In this document: piece after piece, positions 51,984 through 59,648 of the stretch
Layout of the letters: each line of letters opens with the position of its first letter
Position numbering within the stretch: the first letter of the stretch is position 1
NCBI RefSeq assembly: GCF_021502675.1
Contig: NZ_JAKFHA010000018.1
Coordinates: forward strand, 110,474-174,473
Origin: Yinghuangia soli
Lineage (GTDB): Bacteria > Actinomycetota > Actinomycetes > Streptomycetales > Streptomycetaceae
Length of the DNA: 64,000 bases
Direction of reading: 5' to 3'
Notes under the pieces: generated by a model
What the model saw: only the letters and a program-made list of their open reading frames with translations
The model's database searches: none
What the model was told of the DNA's origin: nothing
Program-made: the position numbers and the translations under genes

Positions 51984-52003
51984 GATAATGACAATCATTG
52001 TTG
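51984..52003. promoter_or_regulatory. Fur/Zur-type metal-box upstream of the flavoprotein gene
   Basis: GATAATGACAATCATTGTTG matches the classical 19-bp iron box GATAATGATAATCATTATC at 16 of 19 positions by my count. Its core TGACAATCATTGTTG has the 7-1-7 layout of Fur and Zur sites. It stands in the promoter region of the minus-strand gene starting at 51945. Which Fur-family protein binds cannot be told. Confidence 0.6.
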
Positions 52004-52018
52004 CTGGTTTGGCAACAA
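51998..52018 (-). terminator. short stem-loop after the sugar-porter gene
   Basis: TTGTTGC and GCAACAA (7 bp, exact) with a 7-base loop, 16 bp beyond the stop codon of the minus-strand porter gene. It overlaps the metal-box by 6 bp, so it may be part of that regulatory site instead. Confidence 0.4.
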
Positions 52019-52033
52019 CACCGCGGCGCGGGG

Positions 52034-53458
52034 TCAGCCCATGCTCTCCAGCGTCCGCCCCTTGGTCTCGGTGACGAACTTCCGGACGAAGAAGAACGAG
52101 AGCATCGCGAAGCCCGCGTAGATGCAGTAGGTGGCGGAGAGGTTCCACTCCGACATGTTCGGGAACGTCTCGGTGACCGCCCAGTTGGCGATCCAGTTGA
52201 AGGACGTCGCGACCGAGACGGCCAGGGCGCGGATTTTCAGCGGGAACATCTCGCCGACCATGACCCACAGGATCACGCCCCACGAGACGGCGAAGAAGAA
52301 CACGAACGTGTGGGCGGCGATGAGGGCCACGGTGCCCTCGGTGTCGGGGATGACGATGTCGTCGCCGCCCCCGCTCTTGTACGAGAACGCCCAGGCGGCC
52401 AGCGCGAGCGAGACGGTCATGCCGGCCGAGCCGATCATGGCGAGCGGCTTGCGGCCGATCTTGTCGATGAAGAACATCGCGACGACGGTGCCGACGATGT
52501 TGACGATCGACGTGGAGAGGCTGATGAGAAGCGAGTTCGACTCGTCGATGCCGACCGACTGCCACAGGATCGAGGAGTAGTAGAAGATCACGTTGATGCC
52601 GACCAGCTGCTGGAAGACGGCGAGGCCGATGCCGGCCCACACGATCGGCAGCAGTCCGAAGCGGCCGCGCAGGTCGGCGAAGCGCGGCTTGTGGAACCCG
52701 GCGATGGCCTTCTGGATCTGCGCGATGCGGCTGGGCGGGTCGACGCCGACGCCCTCGACGCGGCGCAGCACTGCGGCGGCTTCGTCCAGGCGTCCGGTGG
52801 CGATGAGGTGGCGCGGCGATTCGGGGATCGTCAGGGTCAGCACGAAGTAGATGACGGCCGGGATCACCGCGGCGAGGAGCATCCACTGCCAGGCGTCCAG
52901 CGGTCCGAGCGGGTTCTGGCTCTTGCCGTCGGCGCCTTGCGCGATGCCCCAGTTGACGAGCTGCGAGGCGGTGATGCCGAGCACGATGGCCATCTGCTGG
53001 AACGACGCGAGGCGGCCGCGGTGGGCGGGCGGGGCGATCTCGGCGATGTAGGTGGGGCCGATGACCGAGGCGAGGCCGATGGCGATGCCGCCGAGGACGC
53101 GCCAGGCGGCGAGGACCCATACCTCCGGCGGGAGGGCGGAGCCGGTCGCGCTGACCGCGAAGAGGACGGCGGCGAGGTGCATGACGCGGAGGCGTCCGAA
53201 GCGGTCGGCGAGGCGGCCGGCGATCGCCGCGCCGAACGCGGAGCCGAGGAGCGCGACGGCGACGACCGTGCCGGTCTCGCCGCTGCCCACGTCGAAGTGG
53301 TCCTGGATGCCGGTGACCGCGCCGTTGATGACGGCGCTGTCGTACCCGAAGAGGAAACCGCCGAGCGCCGCGGCACCGGCGATCAGAGTCACCCGGCGCA
53401 GACTGGCTTTGTCCTCCGGAGCGGGGCCCGCGGCCTTGGGGGGTGTTGTCGCGACCAT
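52034..53458 (-). CDS. sugar-porter family MFS transporter
   Basis: A 474-residue, 12-helix sugar:H+ symporter. Family signatures are GGFLFGYDSAVINGAV in helix 1, GRLADRFGRLRVM, the helix-5 R-G-R-L loop (AHRGRLASFQQMAIVLG), PESPRHLIATGR after helix 6, QQLVGINVIFYYSSI in helix 7, and a C-terminal ETKGRTLESMG. These are typical of xylose/glucose/myo-inositol porters. The ATG at 53458 has GGAG upstream. The sugar is not identifiable; no catabolic genes are adjacent. Confidence 0.92.
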   Translation of the reverse strand: MVATTPPKAAGPAPEDKASLRRVTLIAGAAALGGFLFGYDSAVINGAVTGIQDHFDVGSGETGTVVAVALLGSAFGAAIAGRLADRFGRLRVMHLAAVLFAVSATGSALPPEVWVLAAWRVLGGIAIGLASVIGPTYIAEIAPPAHRGRLASFQQMAIVLGITASQLVNWGIAQGADGKSQNPLGPLDAWQWMLLAAVIPAVIYFVLTLTIPESPRHLIATGRLDEAAAVLRRVEGVGVDPPSRIAQIQKAIAGFHKPRFADLRGRFGLLPIVWAGIGLAVFQQLVGINVIFYYSSILWQSVGIDESNSLLISLSTSIVNIVGTVVAMFFIDKIGRKPLAMIGSAGMTVSLALAAWAFSYKSGGGDDIVIPDTEGTVALIAAHTFVFFFAVSWGVILWVMVGEMFPLKIRALAVSVATSFNWIANWAVTETFPNMSEWNLSATYCIYAGFAMLSFFFVRKFVTETKGRTLESMG

Positions 53459-53501
53459 GGGCACACTCCGATTACTCGGCTCGAAGTTACCAATCTGCAC
53501 C

Positions 53502-53515
53502 ATATCTACCGATAT
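53502..53515. promoter_or_regulatory. short AT-rich palindrome upstream of the sugar porter
   Basis: ATATC-TACC-GATAT lies 44 bp before the start codon. On the minus strand TAGATA within it also resembles a -10 box. Promoter or operator element. Confidence 0.4.
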
Positions 53516-53609
53516 AGAAGCGCATTTCCGGGACGCCGCGCCGTGGCACACACCGAACGAGCGAAGCTCGCGCACGGCGCGAAGGCGCGGCGGGCTGCGG
53601 CCGGCGCAG

Positions 53610-54662
53610 TCAGCGTTCCTGTCCCCGATGCCAACGCCAGCGCTTGCCCCGGGGCGGCTTGCGGTGCAGTTTGCGGTGCCAGTGGATGTACCAGAACGCG
53701 GCGCCTGCCTGGGCTGCGGCGACCAGGGTGACGCCGGCGGCGGCCAGGTTGCTGTTGCCGATGCGGAAGTCCGCGACGACCACGAACAGCACCGCGGCGA
53801 GCGGCAGGACGACCGCGACGAGGGTGCGCAGCACGGCGGCCAGGCCCAGCGGGTCGACGTGCCCGGATTCGCTGCCGCGGTCCGCGCCGCGGTGTTTGAC
53901 GCGGTGCACGCGGTGGGTGCCGCCGGCGACCGTGACGTGCGGGGCGGTGGACGCCGGGTCGGGGGCGGCCGCGTAGTAGCGGACCGCGCGGCGGCCGAGG
54001 CGCGGGGTGGCTTTGCGGTAGGACCAGCCCATCACGGGGATCCACACGAACGGCAGCACCATGCCGACGAGGACCAGGAGCACGATCGCGGCCCAGACGA
54101 GTGCCCGGCGCAGCTTGGACGTGGGGCCCTGGTCGGGGGTGGTGATGCCGAGGATCGCGGCCATCCGGACCAGGGTGGCGATGCGCTGGCCGCGGGGCAT
54201 TTTGCGGCGTCCGGCGGCCGGCAGGCTGGTGCGGATCCCGGCGACCGCGGCGGCGGCCTGCTCGTGCGCCGGGTAGGCGCCTTGCAGGACCAGGAGGTCG
54301 GCGGCGCGGGCCTCGTCGCGGGTGTCGCGGCCGTGCAGCGCGGCGAGTTGCAGGACCATGCGGGCCTGGGCGAGGAGCGCGGCGCAGAAGGCGACCGGGA
54401 TGAGGACGAGGAACGGTCCGCCGACGAAGGATCCTTCGGCGATGGTGGTGCGGGTGCCGCGGGTCACGATGCCGCTGCCGAGGGCGGCGCGGGGCGTGTC
54501 GGGGTGCTCCGTGCGCAGGTTGCGGACGGACTCGCCGGCCCCCTCGCCCAGGTGCCGGACCGCGAACAGGGCCATGACCTCGGGGAGGTGCCCCGGGTCG
54601 GCCCAGACCGCGCGCAGGAGGGCCGGGGGCAGCCACTCCTGCGCGTCGGCGGTTCTGGTCAT
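53610..54662 (-). CDS. hypothetical membrane protein, last gene of the dipeptidase operon
   Basis: A 350-residue protein with about four transmembrane helices (FLVLIPVAFCAALLAQARMVL; ALVWAAIVLLVLVGMVLPFV; TLVAVVLPLAAVLFVVVADF; VTLVAAAQAGAAFWYIHW). A cytoplasmic helical domain lies before helix 2 (RRKMPRGQRIATLVRMAAIL), and the basic end is WRWHRGQER. Its ATG overlaps the dipeptidase TGA (ATGA), so it is co-translated. No family recognised; it may assist uptake or sense peptides. Confidence 0.68.
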   Translation of the reverse strand: MTRTADAQEWLPPALLRAVWADPGHLPEVMALFAVRHLGEGAGESVRNLRTEHPDTPRAALGSGIVTRGTRTTIAEGSFVGGPFLVLIPVAFCAALLAQARMVLQLAALHGRDTRDEARAADLLVLQGAYPAHEQAAAAVAGIRTSLPAAGRRKMPRGQRIATLVRMAAILGITTPDQGPTSKLRRALVWAAIVLLVLVGMVLPFVWIPVMGWSYRKATPRLGRRAVRYYAAAPDPASTAPHVTVAGGTHRVHRVKHRGADRGSESGHVDPLGLAAVLRTLVAVVLPLAAVLFVVVADFRIGNSNLAAAGVTLVAAAQAGAAFWYIHWHRKLHRKPPRGKRWRWHRGQER

Positions 54663-56167
54663 CCGTTCTTGGCGGCCGCGTACTTCCGCAGGAACAGGGC
54701 TTCGGCGAGCGCCATGTGCTCGATTTCGCCCGGGTCCACGCTTTCGTTGGGGGCGTGGATGAGGCACTTGGGCTCCTCGACGCCCATGAGCGCGATCTCG
54801 GCGTCCGGGAAGGTCTGCTGGAAGATGGTGCAGAGCGGGATGGAGCCGCCCTGGCCGACGGTCGTCATGGGCCGGCCGTAGGCCTCTTCGAGGGCTTCGC
54901 GCAGGGCGCCGTAGGCGGGTCCGCCCATGGCGGGCTTGAACGGGTTGCCGGACTGCTCGGGTTCGAAGGCGAGTTGCACGTTCCAGGGGGCGTGCGCCTT
55001 CAGGTGCGCGACGAGTTTGTCGAGGGCGTCGGGGGCGTCCATGCCGGGCGGCACGCGCAGGCTCACGCGGGCGCGGGCGACGGCCGGGACCGCGGCGGTG
55101 GAGCCGACGACGGGCGGGCAGTCGATGCCCAGCACGGTGACCGCGGGGCGGGCCCAGACCAGGTCGGCGACCTCTCCCCCGGCGACCAGGTCGACGCCGT
55201 CCAGGACGCCGGCGTCCTCGCGGAACTGCCGGGCGTCGTAGGCCTCGCCGTCCCAGACCTGGTCGTGGGCGAGGCCGTCGACGGCGGTGCCGCCGTCCGC
55301 GTCGCGGAGCGAGGCGAGCATCGCGATGAGGGCGCCCAGGGCGTCGGGGGCGGGGCCGCCGAACATGCCGGAGTGCACTTCGCCCTTGAGGGACCGGACC
55401 TCGACGACGACGTTGGCGACGCCGCGCAGGGTGGTGGTCAGGGTGGGGACGCCGACGGCGGCGTTGCCGGTGTCGCAGACCAGGATGGCGTCGGCGCGCA
55501 GCACGTCGGGGTTCTGCGGGACGTACTCCTCCAGGCCGCCGGTGCCCTGCTCCTCGGACCCTTCGGCGACCAGCCGCAGCGTGACGGGGATGTCGTCGCC
55601 GAGGGCGCGCAGGGCGGTGAGGTGCATGGCGATGTTGCCCTTGCAGTCCGCCGCGCCGCGGCCGTACCAGCGGCCGTCCTTCTCGGTGAGTTCGAACGGC
55701 GGGGTCTGCCAGGCGGCGTCGTCGAGCGGCGGCTGCACGTCGTAGTGGCAGTAGAGCAGGACGGTGGGGGCGCCGGGCGGGCCGGGGCGGAGGCCGACGA
55801 CGGCGTTGCTGCCGTCCGGGGTCTCCTCCAGGCGGGCGTCGGCGAAGCCGAGTTCCTTGAAGGCGTCGGCCACGAACTGGGCGGCCTTGCGGCATTCCTC
55901 GGGCGGGAACTGGCGGGCGTCGTGCACGGATTTGAAGGAGACCAGGGTGGCCAGGTCCTTCTTGGTCCGGGCCATCTCGGCGGCCACGCGCCCGGCGAGG
56001 GCCTGGTCCGAGCCGCCCTTCGCGGTGGCGCCCTTCGTCGTGCCGCCCTTGGACGTGCCGCCGTTCGACGACGACGCGGGCGAGGCTTTGCCGGTGCTCG
56101 GGGCGGCGCCCTTGGGGGCTTTGCTCGCCAGGTCGGCCGGGGACGGCTTGCGGGCCTGCGTGGTCAT
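54659..56167 (-). CDS. M20-family dipeptidase
   Basis: A 502-residue zinc dipeptidase. After a ~50-residue Ser/Gly/Lys-rich linker, LYCHYDVQPPLDDAAWQTPP, DGRWYGRGAADCKGNIAMHL and LRLVAEGSEEQGTGGLEEYV supply the zinc ligands and the general base. The lid domain has SGMFGGPAPDALGALIAML, and the end CLIHAPNESVDPGEIEHMAL is typical. It cleaves dipeptides or carnosine-like compounds in the cytoplasm. Operon partner of an amino-acid permease. Confidence 0.92.
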   Translation of the reverse strand: MTTQARKPSPADLASKAPKGAAPSTGKASPASSSNGGTSKGGTTKGATAKGGSDQALAGRVAAEMARTKKDLATLVSFKSVHDARQFPPEECRKAAQFVADAFKELGFADARLEETPDGSNAVVGLRPGPPGAPTVLLYCHYDVQPPLDDAAWQTPPFELTEKDGRWYGRGAADCKGNIAMHLTALRALGDDIPVTLRLVAEGSEEQGTGGLEEYVPQNPDVLRADAILVCDTGNAAVGVPTLTTTLRGVANVVVEVRSLKGEVHSGMFGGPAPDALGALIAMLASLRDADGGTAVDGLAHDQVWDGEAYDARQFREDAGVLDGVDLVAGGEVADLVWARPAVTVLGIDCPPVVGSTAAVPAVARARVSLRVPPGMDAPDALDKLVAHLKAHAPWNVQLAFEPEQSGNPFKPAMGGPAYGALREALEEAYGRPMTTVGQGGSIPLCTIFQQTFPDAEIALMGVEEPKCLIHAPNESVDPGEIEHMALAEALFLRKYAAAKNG

Positions 56168-56270
56168 TCCTGGGTCCTTCCGAGGTGCGGAGGGTGCGGT
56201 ACGGGCGCCTGCGGGGGGGCAGGCGCCCGTACCGGTTCTCGTGCGGCCGCCGGGGCGGGTCAGGCCGCGG

Positions 56271-56771
56271 TCACTGCTTCACGACGTCGTCGAACTTGAG
56301 GTCGCTGATCTCGTCGTCGAAGTCGTCGACCTTGTCCGGGCAGTACGTCTGGAGCACGATCCGCTCGGCCTCCACGATGCGCGCGGAGCCGATGATGGGC
56401 CGCTGCCCGGGGCCGGCCGCGCCGTTGGCGAGTCCGACCCGGTCGGCGCCGTTGCGCAGGGCCTGGCCGGGGTCCTCGCAGACCGCGCCGCCGTCGGTGC
56501 CCAGGGTGCGGACGATGAGGTCCTTGTCGGGCTGCGGCAGGCCGGCCGCGGCCAGGGCCGAACGCAGCTCGTTCGCCTTGTTGTTGGCCTCGTTGGTCTT
56601 GTGCACGCCGCTGTAGGCGATGATGCCGGTGACCAGGATGGCGACCAGCAGGACGGCCGAGCCGATGTAGATCCACCGGCGGCTCATGATGCCGGTGTCG
56701 ACGTGCTCGGCGTGGTCGATGTCCTCGCCTTGCGCGTGGTGCGCCTTGGGGTGCGGAGCTTTGGTGTTCAT
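56271..56771 (-). CDS. small membrane-anchored protein
   Basis: A 166-residue protein: a His/Lys-rich cytoplasmic start, one helix (WIYIGSAVLLVAILVTGIIAY), then an outside domain of about 110 residues with two cysteines (VCEDPGQAL; TYCPDKVDD) probably paired. The ATG at 56771 overlaps the stop of the upstream permease (ATGA). Its position between permease and dipeptidase suggests a helper role. No family recognised. Confidence 0.7.
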   Translation of the reverse strand: MNTKAPHPKAHHAQGEDIDHAEHVDTGIMSRRWIYIGSAVLLVAILVTGIIAYSGVHKTNEANNKANELRSALAAAGLPQPDKDLIVRTLGTDGGAVCEDPGQALRNGADRVGLANGAAGPGQRPIIGSARIVEAERIVLQTYCPDKVDDFDDEISDLKFDDVVKQ

Positions 56772-58264
56772 GCCTGGGCCTCGCCCTCGGTCGACGTGCC
56801 CACGCCGGCCTTCCATTCGGTGTCCGGCTGCTTCCAGTGGGGCTTGCGGAACTTGTAGAACAGGTAGGGCACCAGCAGGCCGACGATGAACAGGCCGCCG
56901 CCCACGATGACCAGGTACGACCAGAGGCTGCCGGAGCCGAACTGGGACGGCGGCACGAAGCCGATGACCAGGGCGGCGGCGGAGGCCAGCAGGCCGACGA
57001 TGCAGACCACGTTCAGCGCGGGGACGCGGAAGCCGCGGGGGTGGTCGGGCTTGGTGCGGCGGAGCCGCATGGCCGCGACGAACATCAGCAGGTACACGAT
57101 CAGGTACACCTGCGTGGTGATGACCGAGAAGATCCAGTACGCGCTGGAGACGTCCGGGATGAACGCGTAGAGCAGCGCGATGCCGGTGGTGACGACGCCC
57201 TGGGTGATCAGGATGTTCTGCTGCACGCCGTGCTTGTTCAGGCGCTGCAGGAACGGCGGCAGGTAGCCCTCTTCACGGGCCACGGTCAGCAGGCCCTTGG
57301 AGGGGCCGGCCAGCCAGGTCAGCATGCCGCCGAGCGAGGCCGCGATGAGCATGATGCCGAGGACGGGCGTCAGCCAGTCGACGTTGAAGTACGCGAAGAA
57401 GGCGTCGAAGGCCTGCATCACGCCTGCGGTGAGCGAGAGGCTGGAGGAGGGCACCACCCAGCTGATCGCGAGCGCGGGCAGGATGAAGATGAGCAGGACC
57501 AGGCCCATGGCGGTGAACATCGCCTTCGGGAACTCGGTGGCCGGCTTCTTGAGCGAGGAGACGTGGACCGCGTTCATCTCCATGCCCGAGTAGCTCAGGA
57601 AGTTGTTGACGATGAGCACGAGGCTGGCCAGGCCGGTCCACGGCGGCAGGATGTGGTCGCTGTCCATGGGCGCCGCGGACGGGTTGCCCTGGCCGAGGAA
57701 CACGAAGCCGAGCACGACCAGGATCAGGCCGGGGATCAGGGTGCCGATGATCAGGCCCATGCTGGACAGGCCGGCGACCGTCTTGGTGCCGCGCGCGGAG
57801 ACGAACACGCCGAGCCAGTAGAGCGTGATGATCACGATCGCGGTGTAGAGGCCGTGGGTGGCCAGGCTCGGATCGATGACGTACGCGAACGTACTGGCCA
57901 CGTAGGCCAGGAGGCTCGGGTAGTAGAAGATCGTCATCGCGAACTGGCACCACACGGCGAGGAAGCCGAGCGGCTTGCTGAGTCCCTCGGCGACCCAGCG
58001 GTACACGCCGCCGCTCCAACCGGACGCGAGTTCGGCGGAGACCAGCGAGGTGGGCAGCAGGAACACCAGGGCGGGGATCAGGTACAGGAAGACGCAGGCG
58101 AGGCCGTAGACCGCCATGGTCGGTGCGGCGCGGAGCGAGGCCACCGAGCTGGTGGTCATGAGCGCCAGGGCGAGCCAGGAGATCGCGTTCAGCTTCGGAC
58201 CGGCGTGCGCGGCGGTGCGCTTGCCGGTGGCCACCCGGCCTGCGGGCACATCCATCGATGCCAC
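56768..58264 (-). CDS. APC-family amino-acid permease
   Basis: A 498-residue, 12-helix permease of the APC superfamily. LNAISWLALALMTTSSVASLRAAP begins helix 1; ELASGWSGGVYRWVAEGL, NNFLSYSGMEMNAVHVSSLKKP and LTWLAGPSKGLLTVAREEGYLP are typical of the glutamate:GABA antiporter/YjeM-type group. A GTG at 58264 has AAGGAG upstream. It is the first gene of the operon with the small anchored protein, the M20 dipeptidase and a membrane protein. Confidence 0.92.
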   Translation of the reverse strand: MASMDVPAGRVATGKRTAAHAGPKLNAISWLALALMTTSSVASLRAAPTMAVYGLACVFLYLIPALVFLLPTSLVSAELASGWSGGVYRWVAEGLSKPLGFLAVWCQFAMTIFYYPSLLAYVASTFAYVIDPSLATHGLYTAIVIITLYWLGVFVSARGTKTVAGLSSMGLIIGTLIPGLILVVLGFVFLGQGNPSAAPMDSDHILPPWTGLASLVLIVNNFLSYSGMEMNAVHVSSLKKPATEFPKAMFTAMGLVLLIFILPALAISWVVPSSSLSLTAGVMQAFDAFFAYFNVDWLTPVLGIMLIAASLGGMLTWLAGPSKGLLTVAREEGYLPPFLQRLNKHGVQQNILITQGVVTTGIALLYAFIPDVSSAYWIFSVITTQVYLIVYLLMFVAAMRLRRTKPDHPRGFRVPALNVVCIVGLLASAAALVIGFVPPSQFGSGSLWSYLVIVGGGLFIVGLLVPYLFYKFRKPHWKQPDTEWKAGVGTSTEGEAQA

Positions 58265-58475
58265 GTCAGGGCTCCTTAGAGACGGTGGGGCAGGACACCG
58301 GACCCCCGATCAGGTGACCGATGAGGCATAGATTGCCCCACTTAGTCCGGTTTTTATCCACCGTTGCATCATTCGGCAGCCTTTTCACTGCCGCAACAGG
58401 AGCTGACGCGGTGTCACGACCCGCACGGCGGCTCGGCCGTACGGGTGAACGCGCCAAGACGTGATGCGCCGCAGG

Positions 58476-59603
58476 TCAGACGGCGTCGAGGTCGCCGCCG
58501 TCCTCGCCCAGGAGTTCGAGTGCGGCCATGGCCAGACCGGCCAGGTCGCCGTCGAGGTAGGGGACGCGGGCGGCCCACTCCTCCTCGGATTCCGGCGCGC
58601 ACGCCGTCGGCTCGCCCGCGCAGCCGTCCGCACCGAACCCGGCGTAGTCGCCGTGGCCGGTCCCCGGGTACGCGTACTCCCCCGCGGCCCCCTCGGCCTC
58701 GTCCGGCTCCTCGGCGTCCGCCTCCGCGGCGATGCGGTCCCGCAGCACCGCGACAACCTCGTCGCGGGCGGTCCCGCCGCCCAGTCCGGCCAGGACGAAC
58801 GCGGCGGCCCAGGCGAGCTGTTCGTCGTCCGAGCCGAGCGCTTCCCCGGCCCAGTCGGCGAGCGCCGGGTCGCCGCCGAGCAGCAGTGCGGCGACCGCCG
58901 CGGTGGCCGCGGCGGTGGGGTGCTCCTCGGTGTCCAGGAGCGCGAGCAGGGCGCGGACGCTGCGCGGGGCGTCCTCGGGGAACCAGGCGAGCAGGTGCGC
59001 GGCGGCGATCCGGACCGCGGGGGCGGCGTCGTCGAGGAGGGCCCGGTAGACCGCGGTGCCGGCGCGGACCGCGTCGTACGACTCCAGCGCCCAGCGCATG
59101 CAGTCGCGTTCGAACGCGAAGTCGAAGACCTCCAGGTGGTACGCCCGGTTGCGGCGGATGTCCTCGCTCGGCGCCTCGGCGACCCACTCCTCCATCTCGC
59201 GGCGGGCCTCGGCCGGGTCGCGCTCCGCGGCCTCGGCGGCCTCGCGGCGCAGCCGGGCCGCGTCGAACCCGCGCGGCAGGTGGGCGTCGTCGTAGCCGAT
59301 CGCGAGGGACGCGAGCAGGCCCAGGACGCGGTGCCGTTCGGGGGTCCCGGGGTCGGCGGCCAGGGATATCAGCGCGCGGGCGGCATACGGCGTGGCGGCG
59401 TACCGGGTGCCTTGGTGGAAGACGTTCCCGTACAGCGCCCAGTACGCCTTGTCGCGTTCGGTGGGGTCCGCGGAGCGCAGCGCGGCGAGCTGCCCCGGGA
59501 CGTCGTCCGCGGCCCCGTAGGCGTGCGTGAGTGCCGCCCAGTCGACGTCCTCGACGGCGGCGCGGGAATCGCGAGAAAGGGGCCCGTCCCAGAAGGTCGT
59601 CAT
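58476..59603 (-). CDS. HEAT-repeat protein
   Basis: A 375-residue alpha-helical repeat protein: LAALRSADPTERDKAYWALYGNVFHQGTRY begins it, followed by repeats such as ALLDDAAPAVRIAAAHLLAWFPE and RALLALLDTEEHPTAAATAA. An acidic Gly-rich insert lies near residues 310-345. No enzymatic motif. The ATG at 59603 lacks a ribosome site; TAACAT stands exactly 7 nt upstream, so the mRNA is probably leaderless. Confidence 0.78.
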   Translation of the reverse strand: MTTFWDGPLSRDSRAAVEDVDWAALTHAYGAADDVPGQLAALRSADPTERDKAYWALYGNVFHQGTRYAATPYAARALISLAADPGTPERHRVLGLLASLAIGYDDAHLPRGFDAARLRREAAEAAERDPAEARREMEEWVAEAPSEDIRRNRAYHLEVFDFAFERDCMRWALESYDAVRAGTAVYRALLDDAAPAVRIAAAHLLAWFPEDAPRSVRALLALLDTEEHPTAAATAAVAALLLGGDPALADWAGEALGSDDEQLAWAAAFVLAGLGGGTARDEVVAVLRDRIAAEADAEEPDEAEGAAGEYAYPGTGHGDYAGFGADGCAGEPTACAPESEEEWAARVPYLDGDLAGLAMAALELLGEDGGDLDAV

Positions 59604-59648
59604 GGAGCGGATGTTAGCGACGACCTCTGACAACAGACCCCTTTGTCG

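Noticed and set aside
48056..51994. Open frame of 1312 codons on the minus strand
   Set aside because: It shadows the secreted protein, the M20 gene, the Lrp regulator and the flavoprotein; low-complexity Arg/Pro translation.
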